Positions 10,353-20,741 of a stretch of DNA of 64,000 nucleotides are shown piece by piece. Source of the DNA: Peronospora farinosa (taxonomy: Eukaryota > Oomycota > Peronosporomycetes > Peronosporales > Peronosporaceae); assembly GCA_947646735.1 (NCBI GenBank), contig CANTFK010000862.1:56707-120706 (forward strand), in the 5' to 3' direction. The translations under genes were made by a program, and so were the position numbers. Every line of letters starts with the position of its first letter. The first letter of the stretch is position 1. The notes under the pieces were generated by a model. It had not been told where the DNA came from, made no database searches, and worked only from the letters and a program-made list of their open reading frames with translations.

Positions 10353-11800
10353 AAAGTTTCCCTTCCGTCGCACTTGAAAGCGAAGCTAAATCGCTTTAGT
10401 TACAGTGATGGCCTATTATGGCATCAGCTGTCACCTTGATCCCTTGGGAATCTATGTCCCGCATGACACAGATCTCAAGCTGATGATACTTCACAAGTGC
10501 CATGATGCGCCATCTAGTGGATATCGTGGCCGTGAAAAGACATTCTTACGAGTGTCAGAGGAATTTTGGTGGCCCCACCTATATCGGTGAGTGGCGAACC
10601 TTATTTGCTCTTGCGAAGAGTGTCAGCGCATAAATCCTGCACCTTCTAGCAGTGCGTCATTAAAGCCATTGCCGATTCCAATGGATTGTTAGAAATCGGT
10701 CACTTTGGACTTCATGTTTGGCTTACCGCCTGACCATAAAGGCAGGACGGGGCTCTTCGTCTTTGTAGACAGACTGAGCAAGATGGTGCATTTGGCACCA
10801 TGTAGCACCAAGATCTCAGGAAAAGAGGCTGCCCTCTTGTTTCTGGATCATGTGTATCGACTACACGGTATGCCCGAGTCCATAGTATCGATCGTGATCC
10901 GCGTTTTAAGTCAGGTTTTTGGCGTCATGTGTTTGAGCTGCTAGGCAGCAAGCTCCACATGTCAACAGCCGTTCATCGCCAGAACGATGGCCAAACAGAA
11001 CGGGCCAATCGAGTCGTGGCGGATGTGTTGCGTACAATAGCGTCTCCTAAAGCAATTGTCATTCGTGGAGTTCGCTATTAATAACAGTGTTCACGCCAGT
11101 ACGGGTGAAACACCGTTTTACATTAACGGACTGCGTCATCCTCGAACGCCAGTCTCGTTTGTACGCAGCCCGAGTCTTAGTGGGGGAGGGCCCCTCACTT
11201 CGCTCGGTGCGAATGCCAAAGAGGGCCAAGGGTGCCAGTGACACTGCTAATTTAGAGTGGTCACAACACCTATAGGCGTCATAAAGGAGGCACGGCAAGA
11301 AATGCCAGTGCTCCTTGATGATGACACTATAGTGTTGTCAACAGCGTCGACCCATGAACGACCTCTTGGGCCGGCGAGCTGGATGCTAAAAGCGTGAGCG
11401 AAGCTCAGCGCTTTGTGGATGAGCGATTAGCCATCACACGTAAAGTCCGTGACGCGATGGCAAGCGCACAGGGCAAGCAAAAACAATATGCAGACCAGCA
11501 TGGTCGCAAAAACAATGAACACTTTAGTGTGGGGGACAAAGTGCTATTAAGTACTGCTACCCTACCTAAACATGCAATCTCTGCACTACCTGGTGGTACT
11601 ACTAAGCTATTGCCCCGATTCATTGGGCCCTTTACAGTGGTCGAGGAGGTTGGAGACCTAAATTATAGGCTCACTCTCCCACCGTATATGAAGACGCACC
11701 CCGTATTTTACGTGGGTCGTCTGAAACGGTATGTTGATCCAGAAGAGATCACATATCCGCATCGGTCTAACGAGACCGATGGTGACGTCGACTGTGAGTC
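10353..11800 (+). pseudogene. Gypsy integrase / 3' pol, broken
   Basis: The plus strand encodes an HHCC zinc region (HDTDLKLMILHKCHDAPSSG, later CSCEECQRINP). It is followed by the integrase core (LDFMFGLPPDHKGRTGLFVF, then DRLSKMVHLAPC) and the QRTDGQTERANR helix in another frame (~10980-11010). The C-terminal part includes the gypsy-type segment FSVGDKVLLSTATLP and then GPFTVVEEVGDLNYRLTLP...HPVFYVGRLKRY (11394-~11750). Stops and frameshifts occur at ~10590, ~10690, ~10900 and ~11230, and the second catalytic Asp region is disrupted. No chromodomain could be confirmed. Confidence 0.75.
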
Positions 11801-13321
11801 GAGCGTCGCGACCGATCAGGCGACGAGGAAGCCGATATGCTCCCCGTGTATGAACGAGGCGATAGAGGACTCGGTGATCGAGGAGGAATCCGCGCTTGAC
11901 GCGGGTCTCTCATCACCAGTCGCTCTAAGATGTCCAAACGGGTCTTCAGGCGGTCATATCCCTGACGATCCCTCGTACTCACAGCTCGTAGATCCGAAGT
12001 CAGTCGCGAGACTTGACTCGACAGATCAGCCACCTCTCTCTTTAACGTAGCAATATCCGCCTGCGACTGAACGACATCAGGATAGGCAGACGCGAGTAGC
12101 TAACTTAATAGCCGATCCTACCGAGCGCCACCTGTGCTGGTAGATGCAGGTGGGAATACACGCTTCTTGTTGGAAGGCTGTTGGCCCACCGCTATGTGAG
12201 TCGAAGGCTTCAGATCCTTTTCCAATGGAAAGGATACCCGAAGAGTCGGATCTTGGGAATCGATCGACGCGTTGCGTATCGATGTGCCTGGTCTAGTGGA
12301 TGCTTATGAGCATAATCACCAGCTACACTCGCTCTGCTAGGTCCTGATGGGCTACCAGGGGCAGCGTGAAGAGAAGGAGTTGGGGGTATATTATTACCCA
12401 ATATTTCCCTTGCGCGCTTCATGGCGAAGCTAATTTGCTGCGTTTGCTGTTTCACTGCATCCGCGTGCGGTTCAACACGGCGCAGGAACTCTGCCTCGTA
12501 TTCGTGGGTTGTTTAGTTAGAACAAAACACGACGTGGATAGGGAAAGCACAGCTTAGTGCTTTGCCCTGTCGTTTCCATGATGGAAAGACGAAAAAAGTT
12601 TTATTAGCATCAATAGTAGGAGCGTCGCACTATTACACTCGAGTGTGGCCACTCAGATGGTGGAAACATTGCTGGCAAATCACCACTCACGTAGCCGCCC
12701 TCGCGAAGGCGTGCTAGTGAGGCCGACGGTGAAGTCAAAAGTGCTTTTAGCTCACCCTCGCCTGAGTCTGACCCTTAATATGGGTTGTCAAGACGTCAGA
12801 CCTAAGGTTGACAAAGCGGGCAATTTAGAATCGCCTACCTTCTGTTGATTCTCGGCTATTTCTTTCAAAGCAGCGCGCTCAGTTGTGGTCGCTGCGCTCG
12901 TTGGCGCAGACGACGAGCCATGACCCTCGTTGTCAGGAAGCGTCGAAGCTTTCTGAAGGTTGGGTGCCTCAAATGATGGGGGCATATGTCCCATCAATGC
13001 ACTGTGCTCATCATCATTCTGGTATGATGTCAATGGCGTGCTCTAATTGCAGTCAACAATGAGAGACAGGTCATCATCCGCACCATAGTGGAATGGACCA
13101 GTGTTCTCTGCTGACAAGCTAACATTAGATATCGGCGTTGTCACAGAGACACTTAGCGATGGCTGCGAATTATTGCGGCGCGTAGGCTTTGTGCTAGCCT
13201 GCATGGGTGCCTTTGCAGGCGACCCGTCAGCCTTACAACATTTAAGTGGCATCTTCTTGCTTTCGATGTTGTACAAAAGTGTAAAAATCGTCTTGAAGAG
13301 GGGGACTGTGTAACGGGCCAA
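11767..13321 (-). other. Minus-strand low-complexity/coiled-coil ORFs between gypsy pol and LTR
   Basis: Four short ORFs lie in line on the minus strand. 13321-13043 is Ser/Pro/Lys rich, 13033-12788 is Ala/Ser/Thr rich, and 12455-12210 starts MKQQTQQISFAMKRAREILG. 12033-11767 starts MADLSSQVSRLTSDLRAV, has heptad-like spacing, and ends in an Arg/Ser-rich tail. Together they resemble a broken gag-like protein read against the pol strand. They may be a second element inserted in reverse, or an antisense ORF of the kind known from some plant gypsy elements. No known domain is recognisable. Confidence 0.35.
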
Positions 13322-13800
13322 TTGTTACACGGGACGTTAAGTATCGAATACTTAACGGGAAGGAATAAATGGGTACGAGGTACCTTAGACATGCCACTTG
13401 AGTGCGGGACGTCAATGTGACCCACCCTCGTGAATGTGATGCCCATGGATGGATTCACATTCAACGAGGATGACGACCAGTTGGGCTGGGCGTCATGGTG
13501 ACGCTTCAGACGGACGTCATCAGCAAGCTTAAATATATTTTAAGCTCGCACGTAATGGATAAGCTTCTAAAGAGACGCGTTTCCGATCTTTGCATTTAAC
13601 CAATTAGTAGTTAGCTTTATATTTAGTTAATTTGTGTTAAATATAAGACATTCTTGAATCTACTAAACATTGCACACTACGCACGAGAATCTGTATAATC
13701 TTCTGCGTGTCGTAAGTGTAGCTCTTGTCCTAGCAGTATGTTGCGCGGTTCGCTTTAAAGCGTCCGGCAACGGTTGGTACAGCACTTCTTAGCGCCGACC
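13309..13800. repeat. Gypsy-type LTR (end uncertain)
   Basis: It begins TGTAACGGGCCAATTG immediately after a polypurine-like tract. The same TGTAACGGGG terminus recurs in the LTR-like repeats at 59749 and 62564. The body contains AT-rich promoter-like sequence around 13530-13660. I could not locate a matching CA end, and no second copy is present in the window, so the right boundary is a guess. Because the termini of this family are inverted repeats, orientation is also uncertain. Confidence 0.45.
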
Positions 13801-14010
13801 TACACCAACACCACCACCACCAGGTAAGACGGTCTAACCGCTTCCTCGCGCTGCTTGAAGGTGTGCTTGCATAGTACATGACAGCTTCTTTCGAAGTGCC
13901 TATAAACAGGAAGATGCCAATGCCAAAGTAGAACTGTTATTGTCGTTATCAAGTTGCTACTATGCTTCCATCTCCTTTAAAATCAACCATCACCGCCCTG
14001 ACTATACTAC

Positions 14011-14148
14011 TGTTAGAAAAAGGCACGGTTGAAGTTACAGTTGAGGAAACGGCTGACGACTTAGGAAGGCGTTCGAGGATCAGTTGAGCGATTGATTAGA
14101 CAGTGCCGCCGACTTCCTCTCTACAGCTTGCATCATGGCAAGCGAACA
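14011..14148 (+). repeat. 5' LTR of copia-2
   Basis: It runs TGTTAGAAAAAGG ... GCAAGCGAACA. It is short for a copia LTR. It contains the ATG of the gag ORF (14135), so the first residues of Gag are encoded by the LTR itself. Confidence 0.93.
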
Positions 14149-16249
14149 GGTTATGAGCCCAAGACGGGAAGCAAACGACGACACCAACGCGGCACAGGCG
14201 CCGCCGGCAACCGGTCACGAAAGGGCCGCGGCCGCGCCTGCTACGGTCGTCTCTCCTACCGCTCACGCAAGGAGCCCGGAGCCTGACGCACTGGAGAGGG
14301 TCCTCAAGATGCTCACGGGCATGGACTTGCGAATGCAGAAGATAGAAGCATCCCAAGCACGCATGGACGAAGACGAGCGCATGCGTGGCGCTCACGAGAG
14401 CGAGCTGTTCCGATCAGAGCTCGGGGCGGACTTCGCAGGGCGACTCCACGGCGGCGCAATGGAGCTTGAGGACTTGCACGATCGGCAGTCTCAGCAGCAA
14501 TTGCGGCGTGCACCAGCGCGGCTCGAAGACCTACGGATGCGAGCGAGAGAGCAGCTGCAGCAGCGTGCTGATCCGTTGCCTCAGCCGCCTGCCCCATTGC
14601 CACCATACCAGCCGGCACCAGTGCCTCAGACGATGCCGGCAGCTCCAGGGCAGCCAGTACAGCAGCAGCAACAAGTAATGCCGATGCAGTATCGCACTCC
14701 GGATGCCAGGCAGCGCAATCTGGCGATCCGCAAGTTCGATGGCACTGAGGTGTACGTTGGACTCGGGTCCGGCTTCTTCGACTGGGGCAAGACGTTTTGG
14801 CGCCAGGTCGACATGGCACAGGAGTCTTGCGGTTTCCTGTGGAGCGAGAATGTGAAGACTGACGTGCTCGGGCAGTACCTCACTGGCACTGCCGAGCGGT
14901 ATTGCAGCAAGCAGGTCGACACGTGGTGGGCCGTGCTGCCTACATTGCAGTACGTGATGCAGCGCATGCTGGACACGTTCAAGACGACGATAACCGCCGC
15001 TCAAGCGATGAAACTCTTCACGGCGAAGAAAGAAAGCAAGAGATCCTGGCCAGAACACTACTTGTATCTGGTCGCTGTCAGCGACGCTGAGCAGCAGGTT
15101 CTGGACAACATCGTGCGCTACGCCTCGTCTGAGCTGTCTACAATACTCATGGCGAAGTACCAGACGCACCGCACCGACTACCTCGTGCACGCGGAAGAGC
15201 TCGCGCATTTCGCGCAAGCAATCGAGATGGAAGCTAGATCAGGAAGATCCTTCGGGAAGGAGGTCGTCGCGCACGTGGACGAGTCCGTGTCGCGCAAGGA
15301 GACACGCACTTGCCACGGGTGTGGGAAGGTCGGCCGTCTAAAGAAGGACTGTCGCAGCAAGAAGAATGACGACAAGAAGAGGGGCAGAGGCCCAAAAGAC
15401 GGCGGCAGCATCACGCTAGCTGTTGGTGAAGGAAGAGGTCGCAACGGCTCGCGCGCCACCGGTCAAAGCCTGGCGATGGCGATTGGTGACGACAGCGATG
15501 ACGAAGATGACGACTGGATACTCGATAGCGGTTCCAGCCGCCACCTTGTGAACGACGCAACCCTGCTGCGCGACGCGAGGGACTGCGATCAAGAGTGCCA
15601 CTTGGCAGATGGGGAGACCATCAAGTTAACGCAAGTCGGAAGCGTCGTGCTGACTGTGCTCGCGAGAGGACAGCAGCAAGATGTGACGCTGACGGACGTG
15701 TATCTGGCGCCCGAGTTATCGCGCAACATCATGTCCTACGGTAAGCTCGAGATCAAGGGTTTTGGGCTCGTCTACGACGGCGAGTCGCGCGTGTTGGCAC
15801 GACGCAGCAATGGCCAAGTCGCGTTCGATGTGGCGATGGACCACAATGTGCTCTACGTCCAGACAGTTGCAGCGGCTCGCGAGCGACGAGCGCCTAGAGA
15901 CGCGCTTATGGCGATCCTGACGAGCCATGCAGCTCCGGAAGAACCCGAGTCGGACACGCAGCGGCTCGCTGCTGCACTTCCACCAAAGGCTTGGGCATCT
16001 CGCGTACGACACCGTCGAGCGCATGGCGAGAGACCCCGCGTCCGGCATCGTGCTAACGGATCGCAAGCGCCCGACGTGCATCTCTTGCGCACAGGGCAAG
16101 CAAACAAGGAACGTGCAGTCGAAGAAGGACACTGGATCAAACTCGCCGATCGACAGAGTTGGCGGGGTGATCTGCTCAGACCTCAAGGGTCCGATGACCC
16201 CGAAGGATCTATTGCACAATCGTTACCTTGTCAACTTTGTCGATCATAA
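14135..16249 (+). CDS. copia-2 Gag and protease ORF (704 codons, ends out of frame in integrase)
   Basis: The ORF starts inside the 5' LTR. Residues 1-~190 are Arg/Gln/Pro rich and partly coiled-coil. The copia gag domain follows (~200-400, [19 protein letters not shown]). The zinc knuckle near residue 393 reads [14 protein letters not shown]: the spacing is CX2CX4-X-X4C, but the expected His is Arg. The protease active site is [17 protein letters not shown] (~465). After ~15960 this frame no longer matches integrase, whose homology continues in the +1 frame, so residues beyond ~610 are nonsense. The knuckle substitution may impair RNA binding. Confidence 0.85.
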   Translation: MASEQVMSPRREANDDTNAAQAPPATGHERAAAAPATVVSPTAHARSPEPDALERVLKMLTGMDLRMQKIEASQARMDEDERMRGAHESELFRSELGADFAGRLHGGAMELEDLHDRQSQQQLRRAPARLEDLRMRAREQLQQRADPLPQPPAPLPPYQPAPVPQTMPAAPGQPVQQQQQVMPMQYRTPDARQRNLAIRKFDGTEVYVGLGSGFFDWGKTFWRQVDMAQESCGFLWSENVKTDVLGQYLTGTAERYCSKQVDTWWAVLPTLQYVMQRMLDTFKTTITAAQAMKLFTAKKESKRSWPEHYLYLVAVSDAEQQVLDNIVRYASSELSTILMAKYQTHRTDYLVHAEELAHFAQAIEMEARSGRSFGKEVVAHVDESVSRKETRTCHGCGKVGRLKKDCRSKKNDDKKRGRGPKDGGSITLAVGEGRGRNGSRATGQSLAMAIGDDSDDEDDDWILDSGSSRHLVNDATLLRDARDCDQECHLADGETIKLTQVGSVVLTVLARGQQQDVTLTDVYLAPELSRNIMSYGKLEIKGFGLVYDGESRVLARRSNGQVAFDVAMDHNVLYVQTVAAARERRAPRDALMAILTSHAAPEEPESDTQRLAAALPPKAWASRVRHRRAHGERPRVRHRANGSQAPDVHLLRTGQANKERAVEEGHWIKLADRQSWRGDLLRPQGSDDPEGSIAQSLPCQLCRS
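14149..14163 (+). other. Primer-binding site (half-tRNA iMet type)
   Basis: GGTTATGAGCCCAAG follows the 5' LTR directly. Its first 12 bases are the complement of the conserved initiator tRNA-Met anticodon stem-loop (GGGCTCATAACC). The position and match indicate priming by a 5' half tRNA, as in Drosophila copia. The same segment is also read as codons of gag. Confidence 0.75.
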
Positions 16250-18710
16250 GTCGAACTACTGTCGCGTCTTCCTGGCGCCTACAAAGGACAAGGCGGCCAA
16301 GAAGTTTCAGCACTTCCTCGCGTTCTTTGAGCGCCAGTTCGACTGCCGGATCCACGTGCTACGCACTGATGGCGGCGGCGAATACGCGAATGTAGACCTC
16401 TTCTGCAAGCGAACGGGCGTCGCGCGGCAGATCAGCGAGGCGAGGAATCAGGCGTCAAACGGCAAGGCCGAGCGCATGCACAGGACGATCCTGAACATGG
16501 CGCGCAGCATGATCTTTGCCAGCCGACTGCCATTGACGTTTTGGGGCGATGCGGTTGAGTACGCGGCGTACATCCTCAACCGCAGCCCAACGAGCGCGAA
16601 TGCGAAGCGCGCGTCGCCGATCGAGGTACTGAAGAAGCAAGTGCCGGATCTGCGCGACATCGTCGCCTTTGGCTCTATCTGCTCGGTCTACCGTGACCCA
16701 GGCAAGAACTCACTCGCGCAGCGCGCACAAGTCGGCGTGATCATTGGGCGGAGCGACGAGACTAAGGGCTTTCGCGTCTTCCTCCAAAAGGAGAACAAGG
16801 TCACGATCACGCAGCATGTGCGCAACGTCGAGACGCTCAGCGCAGAGCAGAATGGTCAGCTGCAGCGCGCGCTCGAGTATGAAGATCAAGCCGTGGAGCC
16901 AGCGGCAACAGCAACAACAAGCAAAGAGTTGCCGGCTGCTGACGATGCCGCATCGCCGACGATACGCAGCGGTAAGAAGAAATCGAAGTCGTGGACACGC
17001 GCGGCTCACCGGACGCGCGGCGCTACCAAACGCGCACATGCGGCCGCCCATCAGGAGGAGCCAGCTGGCGACGACAGCGTGGTGGCTCATGTGTATGAGT
17101 GCGATCCCAAGAACTACGGTGAAGCGCTACGCAGCACTAAGCGTGAAGGCTGGGAAAAGGCCATGCGCGAAGAGCTCCAAGCCCTAGAAGACAATGGCGT
17201 GTGGCGCTTGATCAAGCGACCTCCGGGCAGCAACACTCTGCACACGAAGTGGGTTTTCAAGACCAAGACCGACGCGCACGGTGAGATAGAGCGCTTGAAG
17301 GCTCGACTGGTCGCCTGCGGCAACGAGCAAGTTTTTGGGGTCGAATACCAGCTTACATTTGCGGCTGTCATGGACATGTCGACCGTGAAGGTGATCTTGG
17401 CGCTTGCGGCGATATGGGGTGTCCCAGCAAAGCATGGCGACATCCCCAACGCGTATGTCAAGGCTGACAAGGAAGCGCACTTGGAAATACTACTCCAGGT
17501 GCCGCAGGCAATGACAATCGATCAAGACGCGCTCAAGATGGTAGGCGCAGCGACAAAGAAGGAAGTAGTGCTGCAGCTACGAAAGAGCCTGTACGGCCTC
17601 AAGCAGGCTGGCCGACTCTGGAGCCAGCTCCTGCACGCTCGACTGCTCGAAGCCGGCTTCCGGCAATGTATTTCCGACATGTGTCTATACTACCAAGTCG
17701 AGGGTGGATAGTTGGTCATCGTGGGCGTCTACGTCGACGATCTACTTGCTACCGGCACGGACGCTGCAGCCGTCGACCGATTCTTCGTCAAGCTCGGCAG
17801 CTTGTCGATCAAGGACCTCGGCACCGTTAGCAAGTTCCTCGGCATGCGTGTCACGATTGATAACAGTGGCGGCTACGTGCTTGACCAGGCCGAGGCGATC
17901 GGCGAGCTCCTGCGTGAGCATGGGCTCGAGGATGCAAACCCGACGAAAGCACCAATTGGGGCTGACTGCTACGACGTGCTACCAGATGACAGCGCGCTGC
18001 TCACCGAGACTAAGGTGCAGAAGGCGCCAACAATCAAGACGTTCCAGTCCCTCGTCGGCAGTCTTCTGTGGATCGCGCGTTGCACACGGCCGGACATTGC
18101 GTTCGCCGTGCACAAGGCGACGCGTCAGACTCATCAGTCGCGACTCCACGATATGAAGCTTGCCAAACGCATCGCGCGGTACCTGAAGGGGACGCGGGAC
18201 TACAAGCTTCGGATGGAACCAGCGAAGCACCTCGACGGCAAGATCCAGCTCGAGGCGTACTCGGACGCCGATTTTGCGGCGGAAAAGAGTGACAGAAAGT
18301 CCTTGACTGGCGGCATCATCCGCCTGAACGGCATGCCGGTCAGCTGGACGTCGAAGAAGCAAGGCGGCGTCTCGCTCTCGACGATGGAAGCGGAGTTCTT
18401 CGCTGCATCGGAGCAGGCGCGCGAGCTTCTTGGTATCAGGGAGATGCTAACCGAGATCGGTAAGCCGCCGGCGCTACCGATGGTACTCCACGTCGACAAT
18501 CAGGCGGCACTGAAGCAGCTGGCAGGCGAGGCGTCATCTCTAAAGGCCAAGCACATCGATGTTCGCACGAAGTTCGTGTGCGACTTCGCTCGACGCGGGA
18601 TCATCGTGTCGCAGTACGTCCGCTCGGAGCAACAACTAGCGGATCTTTTGACGAAGGCGCTAGATGCAGTCAAGCTCGCGGCGCTGTGTGAGATGATCAG
18701 CCTAGGTTAG
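15927..18710 (+). pseudogene. copia-2 integrase-RT-RNase H frame, interrupted by a TAG
   Basis: This frame (offset +1 from gag) carries the GAG-pre-integrase zinc region ([19 protein letters not shown] ... [11 protein letters not shown]) and the integrase core with its Asp residues and the GKAERMHRTILN glutamate helix. RT follows with LYGLKQAGRLWSQLL. A TAG at 17709-17711 then stops the frame. Immediately after it comes VIVGVYVDDLLATGT, which holds the catalytic YVDD box. RNase H follows (YSDADFAAEKSDRKSLTGG, STMEAEFFAASEQA), ending at the TAG at 18708-18710. All domains look well preserved apart from the entry frameshift (~15960-15985) and this stop. This suggests very recent inactivation, or recoding. 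Confidence 0.85.
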
Positions 18711-18736
18711 GACGGTAAGTCGTAGCCGAGGAGGAG

Positions 18737-18874
18737 TGTTAGAAAAAGGCACGGTTGAAGTTACAGTTGAGGAAACGGCTGACGACTTAGGAAGGCGTTC
18801 GAGGATCAGTTGAGCGATTGATTGGACAGTGCCGCCGACTTCCTCTCTACAGCTTGCATCATGGCAAGCGAACA
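18737..18874 (+). repeat. 3' LTR of copia-2
   Basis: 137 of 138 bases match the 5' LTR. It is followed by the ACTAC duplication and unique host sequence. Confidence 0.93.
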
Positions 18875-18879
18875 ACTAC

Positions 18880-19264
18880 ACCATCCCAGGATAGAGACTG
18901 CTGTTTAACTGAAGGGGTCGGCCGACTGCCACGATTTTGCAACGACTACGCTTGTGCCCGTCTACAGGAACAATACCCGATCTTCTTACTGAGCTCGTTT
19001 ATGCCCCGGGTGGAGCCCAAAGAACAAGACGATCACAGCAGGGTAGGACGACGATTGGCTGGTGGCCAAATATCTTCTGAAATGTAGAAGAGAGAAATAA
19101 TAGTCTAGCATAGCGATACACAAATAATTAATATCTTGCGTATAGTATTCGCTGTGTTTTGCTGTTGTGTTTGTTGGAAAAAAAAGTGTTACATAGAATA
19201 ACTCGATAGTGTTACTTGATAATAGTAATATTGAAAGCCACTGACTGTATCATTGAACGGCTCA
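18880..19264. other. Upstream region of the release-factor gene
   Basis: No gene is recognised. The region resumes the sequence interrupted by copia-2 at 14010. An AT-rich stretch (19090-19230) lies before the RF2 start. Confidence 0.4.
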
Positions 19265-20611
19265 ATGCTCAATCGCTTCCTGTTTAGATCTTCTTTCATT
19301 GCAGTCTCCTGCGCAGCTATCAAGCATCCGTCTAGTATCCGAGTGGCATGTCGTAATCAACAAGCACTTGTCCTTGTTGCAGCTGGAGCTTGGGTCTCTT
19401 TACACCCCTCCTTCTCTCGTTCCACTCAATCAAAGTCATCGACTCTTTCTTTCATCAATGCTCCTGTCCGATGGTTTTCATCCACTAACGCTTCTAAATC
19501 CGACAAATCTTTTGCCTCTTTGGCTGAACAAGTGCAAGCGGAGATTGCTCTAATCCACAATGTGGTAGTAAACGCTCATGTCAAGCAAGAACTCACTCAG
19601 CTGCGCAAAGAAGCCGCCGATCCAAAGCTTTGGGACAATCCTGCGAACGCTGCGTCGGTCGTGCATCGACTAGCTGCATTGGAATCTCGGGAAACTCGAA
19701 CTTGTGAATTGCACCGCCGGTTTTTAGACACCAAGGAGCTGCATGCATTGGCAGCGGAGGAGAAGGATGATTCCGTGCTTTTGGATTGTATGAGTGCTAT
19801 GACTTTAGTGCGTACGGATGCGCAGCAACTACGATTGGAACTGTTGCTGTCACATGAGAGTGATGCTCGCTCATGTTTCCTAGAGATTCAAGCGGGTGCT
19901 GGCGGTACCGATAGCTGCGACTGGACAGCGATATTGGCGAGAATGTATTCACGGTGGGGTGAAGCGCGTGGTTTCCAAGTGCAGCATGTTGACGAATCTG
20001 TGGGGGATGAAGCGGGCTTTCGGTCTGTGGTATTGCGGATGGAAGGTGCATACGCCTATGGTTGGGCAAAGAATGAGGCTGGTGTGCACCGACTTGTGCG
20101 CATCTCGCCGTTTGACAGCGCTGGAAGGAGACACACGTCATTTTCTCAAGTGCGCGTGTACCCCGTGGCTGGCGAAGGATGTTTAAACGAGAAAGTCGAC
20201 ATCTCAACCAAAAATTTACGAATTGACACGTTTCGGTCGTCGGGGCCTGGTGGTCAGCATGTGAACTCGACAGATAGTGCTATCCGTATCACACACTTGC
20301 CCACGGGAATTGTGGTGCAGAGCCAATCGGACCGATCACAGCATCGTAACAAGGCTGAAGCGCTGGCCATGCTCCGAGCTAAGCTTTATCAGCGTAAACT
20401 TGACGAAGACATGCGTGTAAAACGGAAATTTGTTCAAGGACTTGGAGACAATGCCTGGGGCAACCAGATTCGATCTTACGTGCTGCATCCGTACCAGCTA
20501 GTGAAAGATCATCGCACAAACTACGCAGAAGGCAACACCACCCAAGTACTCGATGGTGACATTGATCATTTTATCGAGAAGATGCTTCTGTACCAAGCCA
20601 GCGCTCAGTAG
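19265..20611 (+). CDS. Mitochondrial peptide chain release factor 2 (RF2 type)
   Basis: A class I release factor that recognises stop codons on mitochondrial ribosomes and triggers peptide release. It is one exon of 448 aa starting at the ATG at 19265; a TTG four codons upstream is in frame but unlikely. Residues 1-~75 are Ser/Arg rich with few acids, a plausible mitochondrial presequence. The core contains AGAGGTDSCDW, then RISPFDSAGRRHTSF, whose Ser-Pro-Phe tripeptide is the RF2-type codon-reading motif (UAA/UGA). The catalytic GPGGQHVN lies near residue 328. The C-terminus is ordinary for the family. RF2 rather than RF1 identity rests on the SPF motif. The mitochondrial location is inferred from the leader and from the absence of plastids in oomycetes. 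Confidence 0.87.
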   Translation: MLNRFLFRSSFIAVSCAAIKHPSSIRVACRNQQALVLVAAGAWVSLHPSFSRSTQSKSSTLSFINAPVRWFSSTNASKSDKSFASLAEQVQAEIALIHNVVVNAHVKQELTQLRKEAADPKLWDNPANAASVVHRLAALESRETRTCELHRRFLDTKELHALAAEEKDDSVLLDCMSAMTLVRTDAQQLRLELLLSHESDARSCFLEIQAGAGGTDSCDWTAILARMYSRWGEARGFQVQHVDESVGDEAGFRSVVLRMEGAYAYGWAKNEAGVHRLVRISPFDSAGRRHTSFSQVRVYPVAGEGCLNEKVDISTKNLRIDTFRSSGPGGQHVNSTDSAIRITHLPTGIVVQSQSDRSQHRNKAEALAMLRAKLYQRKLDEDMRVKRKFVQGLGDNAWGNQIRSYVLHPYQLVKDHRTNYAEGNTTQVLDGDIDHFIEKMLLYQASAQ

Positions 20612-20741
20612 TTTCTGACGGAAAAGTCTGGCAGACAATTGTGCTTGTCGTCCGTAAAACTTTCCAGGCCATGCCTTATTTGCTGCCCGCTTTACCAAAA
20701 CAATGGACATTAATTTGTTAACCATGATCGAGTGCCTCTCG

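Larger units (their letters stand above)
10350..13800 (+). mobile_element. Truncated Ty3/gypsy retroelement remnant
   Basis: Only the integrase-to-3' end of a gypsy pol is present at 10353-~11800. An LTR-like block starts near 13309, after a purine-rich tract (GAAGAGGGGGA). No reverse transcriptase, protease or gag on the plus strand is visible, so the 5' half is missing at the boundary with the copia LTR. The 1.3 kb between pol and LTR holds minus-strand ORFs that are described separately. Confidence 0.65.
14011..18874 (+). mobile_element. Nearly complete Ty1/copia retrotransposon (copia-2) with target-site duplication
   Basis: The 138-bp LTRs at 14011-14148 and 18737-18874 differ at a single position (gattAgac versus gattGgac). 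A 5-bp duplication, ACTAC, flanks the element at 14006-14010 and 18875-18879. A primer-binding site and a polypurine tract (GAGGAGGAG, 18728-18736) sit in the expected places. The gene order gag-PR-INT-RT-RNaseH is copia-type. The interior is visibly richer in GC than the host flanks. Near-identical LTRs indicate a recent insertion. Even so, the polyprotein frame is interrupted by one frameshift and one stop. Confidence 0.95.

Noticed and set aside
14313..15217. Long ORFs antisense to copia-2 gag
   Set aside because: They are mirror frames of a GC-rich coding region, with no domain; the sense strand has clear gag and protease motifs.
15927..16249. Programmed +1 frameshift as in Ty1
   Set aside because: In Ty1 the shift lies between gag and pol; here it is between protease and integrase, and I see no slippery codon context. 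A small indel is simpler. Kept only as a finding to test.
16448..17187. Additional ORFs overlapping copia-2 integrase/RT
   Set aside because: They are alternative frames of conserved pol sequence.
17703..17720. Stop-codon readthrough site in copia-2 pol
   Set aside because: The bases after TAG do not match known readthrough contexts; a point mutation is more likely.
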